Source: Heliopora coerulea (lineage: Eukaryota > Cnidaria > Anthozoa > Scleralcyonacea > Helioporidae). From it: DNA of 64,000 bases. The position numbers were made by a program, and so were the translations under genes. Positions 29,789 to 40,039 of this stretch are shown piece by piece (position 1 is the first letter of the stretch; each line of letters begins with the position of its first letter). The notes below the pieces were generated by a model. The model did no database searches. It was not told the origin of the DNA and saw nothing but the letters and a program-made list of their open reading frames with translations. Where the stretch lies: assembly GCA_030142905.1 (NCBI GenBank), contig JASJOG010000017.1:2232001-2296000 (forward strand), given 5' to 3'.

Positions 29789-30205
29789 TTAAATCTTTTT
29801 CCTCAATAAATAACCGGAGCCAACACCAATAGCAATATACTGGTATTCCTTCATCTCATCACTTAGATGGTAGAAATCATTAAGTTGTGGTTCTCTATTC
29901 AATGTTTTACCATTATACTGGATTGATTGAACCTGCCTTAACTGGTCAAGAGCCTTATCAGTGGTTACAATGTCATTTTTAGCATCCACTAATTGTTGCC
30001 TTAACTGTTGTCTTCTATCGTGCTGTTTAACTTCATTCTGATAAAAGGTTTCCTTTGCCTTCTGTAAGTCTTCTAGTGCTTTATTATGCTTTTTAATTTC
30101 AGCTTTATAGCCATTTTTGTCAAACGCTTTAAATAAATATTCGGCAGCGCTAACACTTACAGCTGCAAAAATTATCTGAATGGATCCACCTATCAAACTG
30201 GCCAT
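29789..30205 (-). CDS. coiled-coil membrane protein, homologue of the Polinton 1 gene at 9500
   Basis: A 138-aa intact reading frame with an N-terminal hydrophobic segment, coiled coil with RRQQLRQQLVDAKND (about 60-75), and a C-terminal segment EMKEYQYIAIGVGSGYLLRK. Length, layout and position upstream of the other small genes match the Polinton 1 homologue. It starts in ATAATATATAATG, the leader type typical of this element. Confidence 0.75.
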   Translation of the reverse strand: MASLIGGSIQIIFAAVSVSAAEYLFKAFDKNGYKAEIKKHNKALEDLQKAKETFYQNEVKQHDRRQQLRQQLVDAKNDIVTTDKALDQLRQVQSIQYNGKTLNREPQLNDFYHLSDEMKEYQYIAIGVGSGYLLRKKI

Positions 30206-30223
30206 TATATATTATTACATAGA

Positions 30224-30454
30224 TTAAGTAAATGGATCAACAAGTAAATACTTCTTATCCTAAGCCCACTTAACTAACATGGTATATGCAGCAACCACAA
30301 CAGCTAATTTTGCAGTATCCTTTAGAGACGAAGCATCTGTCAACTTCTTTCCAAGAACCTTTTTAGAAGCCATAGATAGACTAACGACGCCGGTTGTGAC
30401 TAATGCAGCGTCATAAACCTCATTCATCAATTCCTTTTTATTTACTGTAGACAT
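30224..30454 (-). pseudogene. small two-span membrane protein, one in-frame TAG
   Basis: Homologue of 9963-10196. The start MSTVNKKELMNEVYDAAL is preceded by TATATACAAG. A TAG at 30260-30262 interrupts the frame; the Polinton 1 protein has glutamine at the corresponding place (KYAQDKKW against KWA-stop-DKKY), and the frame then continues to TAA at 30224-30226 with a conserved DPF ending. This is a direct case of a CAG-to-TAG change. Confidence 0.8.
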
Positions 30455-30486
30455 CTTGTATATATAATAGATTACATTTCGTTTCG

Positions 30487-31313
30487 TCATTGAATACGAT
30501 GGAAGCATCCTATCAAACTGGAAGCATTTTTATGGTTTTTCAATGTCTGATTACTTTTGAACTTTGCATCACAGTGGCAACATTTAATTCGTATGTCTTT
30601 CATATACTCATCTATACATCTATGGATATCATCATATGAGTCCGATGCAAGAGTTTTATAATTATTACCTCTCAATGTTTCTAGATATGTTTTCTGCTTA
30701 TTTGACAATACACCACTGCCATCTGGATTCTTTAATTCAATAGCTAGGCCATTATACCTTTTATGAAGATTTAGAATTGTGATGTCAGGTTGACCACCAA
30801 TATAACCTTTCTTCCAAACTTTTTATTCTTTTGCCTTTACTATCCTGATTCTCACCCAGACCAGGTATTAGTACAGCTCCTGGATGATACTTTCTAATGT
30901 ATTTAACAACTTGATAGTGCAAGTCAATTTCATTTCTCAACATTAATTGATTTTTTATTGGTATTTGATGTCCACCTGTTTTTCTGATTGATGGCAATAC
31001 TTTAGAGAACACCCATGTTTTGAATGACTCTGCAGATGGAAGTTTGGATGACAATATTATCCTTTACATTCCTGGTTCATTTATAAAGATGGAATCACAA
31101 GGGTTGCCCTGAAACGGGGCCCCCTCCTTAGGAGCCTGAAGTGAAGATAAATTTTTTTTTTTCACCATCTTTAACGTGACGAATAATTGCATTTCTTGGT
31201 TTTGAATATCCCAAGGCCAATGCAACTTCTCTTGCTTTGAACCACATGTCATCACCATCATTTATGACAGTTATTTGGGATCCTTGAAAGCTGAAATTTT
31301 TTATTATTGACAT
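30487..31313 (-). pseudogene. BRO-N domain protein with VRR-NUC-like nuclease and zinc finger, frameshifted
   Basis: Three frames make up one gene. First a BRO-N domain (31313 to about 30990): GDDMWFKAREVALALGYSKP, FINEPGM, then LSSKLPSAESFKTWVFSKVL. Then KYHPGAVLIPGLGENQDSKG, GYIGGQPDITIL (about 30765-30795) and LAIELKNPDGSGVLSNKQ (about 30700-30750), which carry the PD and ExK residues of a VRR-NUC/PD-(D/E)xK nuclease. The C-terminus has a CxxC...H pattern, CCHCDAKFKSNQTLKNH. Breaks: a long A-run near 31150, TAA after FINEPGM, and an A-run near 30832. BRO-N domains are common in baculoviruses, giant viruses and phages, where they bind DNA. The domain combination is unusual; no counterpart in Polinton 1. 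Confidence 0.75.
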
Positions 31314-31358
31314 TATATATTATACACATATGATATTTCTATGTATTTAAGCCAAATA

Positions 31359-31719
31359 TTACAAATAGCAAAGACGATTTTTTTTGGTTTCTAATTTTGG
31401 CTCCTCTTTAACGACTTCATGATTTATGGTTTCTCTTTCATAATCTTTTCTTGTGTAATAGAGTGATGCAATAGCCACAGCTGTTCCTATGGCTCCAAAT
31501 AATAGTCCATAATTGATGCTAATGTCACGGTCACCAGCCTTTTTCTCTGACTGAATTTTATCACGCATTTTTCTCTCTTTCGAAGCTTTGGAAATGGCTG
31601 CCAATCGCTTACCGGCTTCAACCCTTTTTGGGTCTCTCCTTTTTGGTGGCTATCTTTTCGACTTTCTTAACATTTTCGACTTTCTCAACATTATCTTTGT
31701 TTTCAACTTCTGAAGACAT
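31359..31719 (-). pseudogene. basic single-span membrane protein, homologue of the Polinton 1 gene at 10255
   Basis: Starts with ATG at 31717-31719 (MSSEVENKDNVEKVE), shifts frame at an A/G-rich run near 31645, and continues with AGKRLAAISKASKERKMRDK and the span YGLLFGAIGTAVAIASLYYT. Its homologue in Polinton 1 shares GKxLAxISKxxKERK and the span position, but lacks an ATG. Confidence 0.7.
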
Positions 31720-31776
31720 CTATAACATAGTGTACATTTTATTTACAGAACATCTGTGAGGAGTCTATACGATTAA

Positions 31777-31953
31777 CTATAAGTCAACTATGAGATTATC
31801 TGGTAGATTCTCAGCTGATTTGACAATTGAACTATTTAACCATTCGATCTTATTTATCTCTTCGATGGCATTATCTATCTGAACTGCCGTCTTTTTACAA
31901 TAAAGAATGAAATCTCTAAAATTTTTCAACGTTTCCCTTAATTTCACTTTCAT
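31777..31953 (-). CDS. 58-aa unknown protein
   Basis: A complete small reading frame: MKVKLRETLKNFRDFILYCK at the start, helical throughout, ending NLIVDL and TAG. It is preceded by ATATATAATG, the leader of most Polinton 2 genes, which supports it. No homologue recognised. Confidence 0.5.
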   Translation of the reverse strand: MKVKLRETLKNFRDFILYCKKTAVQIDNAIEEINKIEWLNSSIVKSAENLPDNLIVDL

Positions 31954-32002
31954 TATATATTAGATTACATTAGTTTACTTAATTTCCTGTTCCATTTGGT
32001 AT

Positions 32003-32376
32003 TTATATATTACCATATATCTTCTCATATTTTTTAGACATACCATTAATAGGTGGACATAAATCAGTGGCAATATCATCAATAACTTTTAGGTCACTCA
32101 GTAACACCACTTCATCATATCTCACACCACTTAAACAAAACTTCAGCTCTGTTGTGATCTTTTTATATGATGTATATGCAAATTTACGCATCTCTATCTT
32201 AGTCTTTATATTACTTTTTGCTAAATATCCTTGTATTAAAATACCCGGTCCACTGATACATCCTAAGATGACAGGATTCAATGTGATACCACCTGATATG
32301 GTTCCGGATACTGTTAACCCCCAGACTCGCCATATTTAGATATAGATTCATTTTTTTCAGTCTTTTGTACTTCCAT
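32003..32376 (-). pseudogene. unknown 125-aa-type protein with glycine-rich hydrophobic segment, frameshifted
   Basis: ATG at 32374-32376 (MEVQKTEKNESISKYGESGG); the frame then moves by one base at a run of G near 32320-32325 into GTISGGITLNPVILGC and GPGILIQGYLAKSNIK, then a helical C-terminus with CPPINGMSKKYE. The hydrophobic Gly-rich middle could associate with membrane. No family recognised. Confidence 0.55.
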
Positions 32377-32399
32377 TTATAACAGATTTAGAGCTTATG

Positions 32400-32492
32400 C
32401 TAGTGTGAATACCATTTGGTTAGTTTATTAATTTCATCTGCAGATAAATCTTTGCTTATATGTGTGTTGTAAACAATTGATTTTCTTTTCAT
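32400..32492 (-). CDS. 30-aa putative micro-protein
   Basis: MKRKSIVYNTHISKDLSADE to a TAG stop, preceded by TAATATATATG, the Polinton 2 leader. Short, so it could be chance, but leader and spacing fit the cluster. Confidence 0.3.
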   Translation of the reverse strand: MKRKSIVYNTHISKDLSADEINKLTKWYSH

Positions 32493-32508
32493 ATATATTA
32501 GACTATGT

Positions 32509-33532
32509 TTAATAGTCAAAATCATCATGGTCAATATCAAACCAATTGCAAAGTACGAGATGATGTAGTAGAATGTCTTTTTCAGCTATCAATTTATCTT
32601 TGTATAAAGCCAAAAATGCTATATCACCGTCCAGAGGGGCGACACCATTTGGATTTAGGTCACCTAATGTCATCTGTGTTGAACGAGTCGTAAGTTTACT
32701 CTCAAAATTAGCAAGCTTCTTACCATTACAATATACTGAGCTGTTATTACCAGCTGGTGTTGTATAGTTATCCCAATGTACTGATAAACATATCCATTTG
32801 TTTATCTCTCCAGCATTTGCCTTCGTCTTATAAGCACCTATAGAATATTTACGTGTAACAGGGTTGCTACCAATAACATTGAAATTATTTTTATCACCCG
32901 ACACGATTAAATCACCATTTGGATTTGGACTGAAAGATATAAATTTATCATATCCTCCATTATGATGTCCAAATAGACCTTTCCTCACCCAATAGTTATT
33001 CGCAAAAAAGATTTTAATCTATATACAATTAATTTAAATTAATTAGATTTAAATTGATATCACTAACCATACGTTTTGATCCGTCAAACTTTAGAAAATA
33101 TCTATAATTAATTCTTTCAGATTTCCTACTAAATGTAGGTTGTAAATTTGTGGTGTTTTGAGCAGCATCATTACCTTGAATTGCCTGATCTATTACCTTA
33201 GATACTTTCCTTGTTGTGGCGTCATAAATCAACTCACTATTATTTATCCCTCTATCAAACCTATATACAGAAGAACTAGATTTTTTAAAATACTCCCATA
33301 GAAGAGTTTCAGATAGTTGTTTTCTGAAGCCAATTATTGTTACAAACTTATCGTCTATATATTTCTTTCCAATAAGCTGCTCATCAAAAATGTTATCAGG
33401 ATTTCCTCTAGTGGCCCATATACTCATATTTATGTCACCCTTCATAGTTCCTCCATTTATAGATAGCTTATCAGTGTCAAGCTTTTCTATTTCTTCTTGT
33501 GTTTTATCAGCATAACCGTAAAATAAAGACAT
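32509..33532 (-). pseudogene. tail-fibre-like lectin protein of Polinton 2, disrupted
   Basis: The N-terminal piece (33532-33029) has one fibre repeat (LSINGGTMKGDINM and IGKKYIDDKF) and a linker homologous to the Polinton 1 fibre (RYFLKFDGSKRMVSD). The C-terminal piece (32988-32509) has the lectin-like domain with VRKGLFGHHNGGYDKF, WICLSVHWDNY, SSVYCNGKKL and LCNWFDIDHDDFDY. Between them (about 32989-33045) lie stops and small deletions. The start follows TATTATAGAAAA-type sequence. Confidence 0.8.
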
Positions 33533-33541
33533 TTTTCTATA

Positions 33542-35018
33542 TTATAACAAATATTTTATTATTAAATACGAAGAAACACCTGCAACAGCATATATTGCTA
33601 CTATGTCATTATGACTATCAACCCCTTTCTTTTCTGGCTTGCGTGGTATTTTGTGTTTTTCTTTATAATGGGCAGTTCCTTTTTAGGAGGAGCATCTCCC
33701 AGATGGGTCTAAATGCCTTATGGGTGGAATTATTGGATTGATTATTTTGGGAGTATCGTTCTTAACACCCACATAATTGACTGATTGATTAATACCAAAC
33801 TTCATCCCTTCTGATTCCACTTTTAATCTATTATTGTATCCGGCTATTGGATTTTTTAATATGATTAAAGAGCTTGGAAGTAGCCATAATGTAGGTGAAA
33901 CGGCAGTGTTTAATATAACATTTGTATCACTAATGGCCTTGTTCATATTGATAATCCATGTTGAACTGTCATAGTTAATTATACTATCTTCCACTAGCTG
34001 TCTGAAGACTTTTTGAGTCTCTAATGCAGATGCTCTTTCACCATATATACTTTGTTTTGTTCTTGCCTGGACTCCAAGGATGCAGTAAATTAATGCCTCT
34101 ATGGACTGATTTATTAATTCTGTTCCTTTCTTTGTAAAACCATTGGACTTTGATGCTATGAACTTTTTGAAGTCATTTTTTAAATTCCTTATTCTCCAGG
34201 TACCATCCCATTTTTATACACTCAGATATATCATCTGTATTTTCCACTTCTTGCCATGTCCAATGGGGAATATGACCTTTTAGAGCAGTGGCAGCACCAA
34301 ATGCATTTATTGGGTCTTTCTTACCTGTTTGCAATTCTCTCATTACCCTTTGTATGGTGAAGCAAATATGAAATCTCATTAGTGAAGTTATCTGTTTGGG
34401 TACATCTTGATGGAATGTTAGATGTTGGATAGACACTCCACAGACATAAGATACAATCCATGCTTCAATAATACTCTGGAAATATGGTGGTTATGTATCA
34501 AATCTAGAATCTTCTGTGGGTCTTGCAATTTTACCTATTGTGATATTTAACTCTGGTAAACTAGACATGAAGTAGTCTTTTCCATTGACATACAGACGGA
34601 AATTATTAACTGGATAGTTTAGAATATATTCTGTTGGAAATTCATCCCAGTAGTATCCTTTACTAGTAAAATCCACATGTCTTCTACCTCTTGGTAACTC
34701 TTGAATTGTGCCGCCAATATCCCATAATTTTGGAAAAATCGCTTTTACATTCGAATACAGGTGCTTTGTCATTGTTTTGTTATTTAGAAATGTGTTGCTG
34801 GTTATATCTGTGCTTAGATATTCATTGTTCTTAAAATATATAGATGTCGACTCTATTGAACCAACCTTTTTAAGGTCCACTTCGAATTGGAATTTACTTA
34901 AATCGGCATTTGGATACCTCATTAGGAAGTTTGCCCTCATTTCTGCTCTTTTCCTTTTGCTATTCTTCATGGCCTTTTCATAGTTCTTTCCGTAATAGTT
35001 TTTCAATAATTGTTCCAT
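33542..35018 (-). pseudogene. homologue of the 543-aa Polinton protein, several breaks
   Basis: Pieces: 35018-34491 (LLKNYYGKNYEKAMKN, YYWDEFPTEYILNYPVNNF), 34436-34173 (SIQHLTFHQDVPKQITSLMRF), about 34170-34000 (AxTKQSI-type helix), 33994-33683 (SPTLWLLPSSLIILKNPIAG) and the C-terminal anchor VAIYAVAGVSSYLIIKYLL at 33542-33605 in another frame. It matches 14028-15659 along its length and ends with a similar membrane anchor. The long KNE-rich segment of Polinton 1 is much shorter here. Confidence 0.75.
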
Positions 35019-35046
35019 TGTATAATATACAATATATTATGGAACC

Positions 35047-35692
35047 ATGAAAAAGATTTCTGTGCTAATAGAAGGAACCAATAAAGTGTTCACTCTTGAC
35101 GAGGTGATTTTAATAAATTCAAACAATCCTCACATTTCGGTTAAAAAGGCTACTGTCTTTTGGAATTATGACAACATAGTTACTAGTGTTAATAATGAAC
35201 TGACCTATAATGGAAATAAGAAGACTATTGAAAAAGGCTACTGGACATTCAATATGCTAAAAAAGGAGGTTGAGGGTTATGGAACTGTGACTTTAGAGGC
35301 CAATGAACATGACGGAACATGCTCTATTACCTCTGACAATGTAATAAACTTAAAGAACTTTGGTCCCATATTAGGGTTCAATAAAGACCAGGTAATAAGG
35401 GCCAACACTAAAACAAAAAGTGGTGGTCCAGTAAATATTAATAATGGTCTGGAATGTATAGAAGTCTCGTGTAGTCTGGTCAAAATGTCAGACAATATCA
35501 ATGCAAATGATAAGAGAAGTATTGTCATGTCCCACATTACCAATAACAAACACTCAGACATTGAAAGGAAGTGTTCAACATTACTTTGATATTGAGTCCA
35601 GAGTACCAATATTTAATGGTGCCATAAAGAGAATCGAATTTAATGTGACAAAAAATGTTGGAAATGTACTATTAGAATTATATATAATGTAA
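35047..35692 (+). pseudogene. penton-like minor capsid protein of Polinton 2, one frameshift
   Basis: Landmarks shared with 13321-14022: KKATVFWNYDNI, EKGYWTFNMLKKEVEGYG, FGPILGFNKDQV, VNINNGLECIEVSCSL, then, in another frame from about 35530, LPITNTQTLKGSVQ and GNVLLELYIM. One-base change near 35525-35540. Its strand is opposite to that in Polinton 1: here it is transcribed with the integrase, whose start overlaps its stop. Confidence 0.75.
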
Positions 35693-36807
35693 TGTATGTG
35701 GATAAAGACATAGAGTTAGAACAAGGGTTGAGAGATATTTATTATAATCCAAAAACCGGATATCAATCGGCAGAGAGGTTATATCAAAAAGCATTAGAAG
35801 ATGGGCTAAATGTAAACAAGAAACTGGTAAAAGAATGGTTAAAATCACAGGATACGTACACCAGATACAAACCAGTTGTTAGAAAACATAAGTTTAGAAA
35901 GACATTTGTTTATTACCTTGGCAGGCAAATTCAAATGAATCTAGTAGATATGGGTTTTTATAAAAATCAAAATAAAGGATATTATTGGATATTAAGAGCA
36001 TTAGAGATTCTTAGCAGACATGCCTTTGCCATAGCGGTTTATAAGAAAAACACAATTAATATGACTAAGGCAGTCACAGAGCTATTGAAGCAATTTAAGG
36101 ACCGTTTTGATGAACAGTATCCTAAGTTAGCAAAGTTCGATGATGGTAAAGAGTTTTATAATTTCGGTGTAAAAACATTATTAGAAAAACATGACATAAA
36201 ATACTTTTCTACTAAGTCGGATAAAAAGGCGGCTGTTGTAGAAAGATTTGACAGAACACTTAAAACTGCCATGTGGAAATATTTTTACAGTAAAGGAACT
36301 TATTAATGGATTGATGTTTTGGACCAATTGGTGTATACTTACAACAATACTAAGCACAGCACCATATTAATGAAACCAAAGGATTTTAAGAAAAAGAATG
36401 AAGACGAGGTTTGGGCCACTCTATATGGTCATCTCTATGCTGAGTCACCATTACCTAAATTTAAGGTAAGAGACACTGTCCGAATAGCAAAATATAAAAG
36501 CACTTTTACTAAAGGTTATCAAGCTAATTTCACTGAAGGACCGTTCAAAGTGATCAAGGTTATACGTGGTGACCCAACAGTTTATGAAATAGAGGATCTG
36601 GAAGGCGAACCAATTATTGGGAAGTTTTATGAAGAGGAGTTATCAGGTGTTGATAAGAAAGATGATGTTTATAGAGTAGAGAAAGTACTGAAGAGAAAAA
36701 AGGTAAAGGGTAAAAAGATGGTTTCAATGAAATGGCTGGGTTATGATAGTAAACATAATAGTTGGATTCCAGAAAGTGACATACAAGATATAGTGCAATG
36801 TATACAA
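35692..36807 (+). pseudogene. integrase with chromodomain, in-frame stop and altered catalytic residue
   Basis: Homologue of 15682-16810: GYQSAERLYQKALEDG, then IQMNLVDMGF where the first catalytic aspartate of Polinton 1 (IQMDLIDM) is replaced by asparagine, KFDDGKEFYN, AAVVERFDRTLKTAMWKYF, a TAA at 36304-36306 where Polinton 1 has lysine (TYKW against TY-stop-W), PKFKVRDTVRIAKY and a chromodomain (YRVEKVLKRKKVKGKKM to NSWIPESDIQD). No stop separates it from the next gene, so the two are joined in frame. It should be catalytically dead. Confidence 0.9.
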
Positions 36808-38069
36808 ATGACTGAAGGTTTTGTTAACTTTGAAATGGAAGACTTGGTTAGAAAGTACCCTGAATATGACAATATGAATGAACAAGAGTTAAATAGTGAA
36901 TATGTTAACCTTACACATGAGCGTTTAAACTTATTGCGTGATGATGACGGCAGTGATAAATTAAATGTTGTTAAAGAAATCACTTACATTGAGCGTATCC
37001 AAGAGAATAAACTTGGTGAAACAACCTTCACTAGCAATGATGATGGTAAAACTATCACTACAAAAACAAAAGGAAGTAAAAGAAGCTTTTCAGCACCTGA
37101 AGTGGAATTCATAGTCACAACAGAAAGCCCTGAAAACAGAATAAAGTTTGCTATTGAAGACTTTATAAGAAGAAATCATTGGGAAAGTTTTAGGCTTGAT
37201 ACACATAATCACAAGGCAATTGAATTATTATTGAATGTTGATAGAACAAAGAATAACAACATAACTTTTAAACCATTAACTACTCGAAATAGACGTGGAA
37301 ACCCCCAAATAGTGCTTAAAAGAGATTCTAAAGGTGTATTACAGTATAATGATGCAAAAACAGCAATGGAAGCAGTTAGACAGTTCATGAATTTGATAGA
37401 TGAGATTCAATATTTTCAGGAAGATAGAGATGAAACTATTAGACATATGCCAATGGTTGACACAAATGTTGAGTATACCCCAATAAATGGGCTAACAGAA
37501 CACGAAAACCGAGAATTGGAAGGTACATTAAACCCTCCAGATAGTATTGATAAGTCAACTAGATCATTTTTTCGCAAAGCTCAAGCAGATCACTTTCAAC
37601 ACACCATAGATAGGACCATATAAGAAAGAGACAATGCCACCACCCCTGAGGAATTCATAGATTTGGCGGAAAGAGTGATTGCTCTTAGAGAAGCTAGAGA
37701 TATAACCATCAAACAAGCTGAAATAGAAGAAGTCAGAGTTCAGCAAGAGGAGGATATCAGTAGATTGCAACGTTTTAAAGAGTGGGCTAAGGAAAATCTG
37801 GTTGGTCTATCTGCATTGGCAATACCTGTTAGAAGGGTGCTAGAAGAGCCATCATCAAAGGTGCACAAGCTACTGGAAAGTTTGCTAAAGCTTTGTATAA
37901 TCTTGGCAAAAAACTAGGATCTCTATTAGCACCATTGCTAAACATCATAGCCCAAGCTATCTCATGGGGTGCTAAAGGATTGGCTTGGTTGGCCAATAAC
38001 CTATGGGTTCTAGCACTTGCTGTTGCACGGTTTATATACGATCAGTACAAACAACGGAGAAAAAAATAA
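36808..38069 (+). pseudogene. membrane-anchored coiled-coil protein, homologue of 16816-18171
   Basis: Likely start MTEGFVNFEMEDLVRKYPEY at 36808, but the frame is continuous with the integrase upstream. It has a long charged helical region, TAA at 37621-37623, then LQRFKEWAKENLVGLSALAI, a deletion and frame change near 37830, RRAIIKGAQATGKFAKAL and the final anchor LWVLALAVARFIYDQYKQ, ending with TAA at 38067-38069. The N-terminal part is unlike the Polinton 1 homologue, while the membrane part is conserved. Confidence 0.75.
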
Positions 38070-38092
38070 AATGTATGTCATTATATATACAA

Positions 38093-39034
38093 ATGAATAG
38101 AACAGAGTATGAACTTGAACCTGGATTCAGTAGGTTGGGAAAGAGTACAATAACTGGTCAAAGAACGAAGCATATTGTAACATTGGAAGGCCATACCGAA
38201 ATAACACCAGGCGAGGATTTATTTGTCACAATTCCCAGACAAGATAATTGTAGTTGTTTGGTTCCGGGATCGTTACACTTACTTTTTGATTTGTCGATCA
38301 GTAACACTCAAACTCATTTTCTAAACAACCTTTCCAAGTTTTTGCAAAGAAAATTGAAAATCACTTTGGCAGGTAAAAATTTATATGAAAATGATGCAGA
38401 AAGTGTTTATAGCATATATAAGGACCTCTACAAATCAACAAAGAGAAAACATGATTCAGTATGGTGTTGTATCAACTAACCTAAGAAAGCTTATCAGTAA
38501 AGACGACTCTGGGGCAACAAGTGGAGACACAACAAAGGTATCTGAAAAACTTATGTATGGCATTTACGGTACAAAACAGAAAATATGTTTAGATAAAATC
38601 ATCGGTAATCATGGGCTGTATGCACCGTATCATATGAAACATAATTTCAAATACCATATCCAGTTTCCCAAATCAGAAGAAATTTTGGTTGCACAAACTG
38701 GTCAAACACGGGGAGATTATAAATTAGAAAATGTTAAATTGGAATATGAAACTATTGACAACGTTGACATTGCCCGAAATATTTCAGATATTTACTCTGT
38801 TGGATTATCGTTATCGTATGAATGTATTAAACTGGACGATAAAGATGTATGGGCAGCAAGTTCAACTGTGATAAATCAAACTATAAGTACACCTCTAAAA
38901 TCCATCAAAGCCATCGTTCTTCTGTTCACCAAAAATTCAGGAAAGAAAGATAGTGAAGAATACATATACCCAAACATCAACGAAATTAAAGTGAATATCG
39001 ATGGAAAGTCAAATAAAGTACTCAGACAATTTTG
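38093..39034 (+). pseudogene. major capsid protein of Polinton 2, frameshifted and truncated
   Basis: Starts NRTEYELEPGFSRLGKSTI in a TATATATACAAATG leader. Landmarks: DNCSCLVPGSLHLLFDL, NTQTHFLNNLSKFLQRKL, frame change near 38440, LRKLISKDDSGATSGD, NHGLYAPYHM, YIYPNINEIKVNIDG. Coding homology ends at about 39028, inside what would be the second jelly roll, where PLE sequence begins. About 100 C-terminal residues are missing. Confidence 0.9.
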
Positions 39035-39957
39035 AGAATATGTCTCATGACTCATCGCCCTTTTCTTCATATGGCTCGTCATTGAAATGATAAGTCTGTT
39101 CCGGTGTCGGCATTTCGAGATAATCTCTTATCTTTTATTGAGAGGATTTTTTTGGTGTGCTTTCATAATGCAAAGTTTTTCTTCTGAACAAAGGTTGCTT
39201 AGATTTGCTCTGCTTGTGTAGGCAGCTGCCCTTTTCATGATGGCCCATTTCATGTCGAATGATCGGTTTTTCGTTTTCAGTTCCCGTACACATTTTGATA
39301 GTTCTGTCTCATTGGAGTACTTTCTGTCCTCGAAGGATTTGGTATGATTCCCGTATTGCTCTTTAAAACTGTTTGCCGCCATTCGTATGTATTATTTTGT
39401 CTCTGCTGTCTGTCGTGGTTACGTCGACGTTCTGTAGATGATGTTGTTTGTTAAGCGGTTACCTGTTAAGAGGGGACACTGTTCTTTCCTTTTGCAGTTG
39501 CAATTTTCTCTTCTCGGTAGCTATTTATTTTGGATGAGGATTCGGGAACTGTACTAGGTGATCATACTCTTCATGTTGTCCGTGCAACTGGGGCTAATTT
39601 TGACTGTGTTCCGGTTAAGGATTTTGTGTAGAATGCATGATTTGGGAAAATGATTGTCGATTAGTTTTAGAAATTTATGGCCAATGGGTTGAACCATATA
39701 ATGTTTCTTGCGTCGTCGTTTTTGGGAGGCTTTAGTTTAAGTCGTCTCATTACTGTTGGGAATATATTCGAGTTTAGGATCGAAATGGATGCGTCTTAGT
39801 ACGTCTTCGCATATAGGTGCTGCTGACTCGAAGGTTCATCGGTTTGATGATAGTTGTGATATACGAGAATTGATGGAAGCTGGAAGGTGTTTAAGCATGG
39901 ATGGAGGGTGGTTGGAGTGGCTGCGAATGTACTGTGGGTCGTATTAAGTACTGTCAG

Positions 39958-39960
<3 letters not shown>
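39035..39960 (-). pseudogene. Penelope-like element fragment (C-terminal part and GIY-YIG region)
   Basis: On the minus strand from about 39700 to 39128: a linker typical of PLEs (LIDNHFPKSCILHKILNRNT), a Cys cluster (CNCKRKEQCPL near 39480-39510) and the nuclease end GNHTKSFEDRKYSNETELSK with CNLCSEEKLCIM-like LSNLCSEEKLCIM. Several stops separate the pieces. At 39065-39140 it shares a terminal block with 22085-22165. Its junction at about 39035 truncates the capsid gene of Polinton 2. Confidence 0.75.
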
Positions 39961-40007
<47 letters not shown>

Positions 40008-40031
40008 TATATATATATATATATATGTATA
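39959..40031. repeat. (TA)n/(TATG)n microsatellite
   Basis: Alternating TA with interspersed TATG units over about 70 bp. Confidence 0.9.
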
Positions 40032-40039
40032 TAAATTAT

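Larger units (their letters stand above)
24431..39034. mobile_element. Polinton 2, truncated and decayed, with a different replication gene
   Basis: Gene content in order from the left: PolB/SF1 helicase/GIY-YIG gene, two or three small genes, zinc-ribbon gene, coiled-coil and membrane genes, BRO-N/VRR-NUC gene, basic membrane protein, small genes, fibre lectin, 543-aa-type protein (all minus), then penton-like, integrase with chromodomain, membrane protein, capsid (plus). The capsid gene ends at a PLE junction near 39035, so the ATPase and right terminal repeat are absent. No terminal repeat or target duplication could be assigned. Many genes carry stops and frameshifts, more than in Polinton 1, so it is older. 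Base composition is less extreme in A/T than Polinton 1. Confidence 0.88.
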
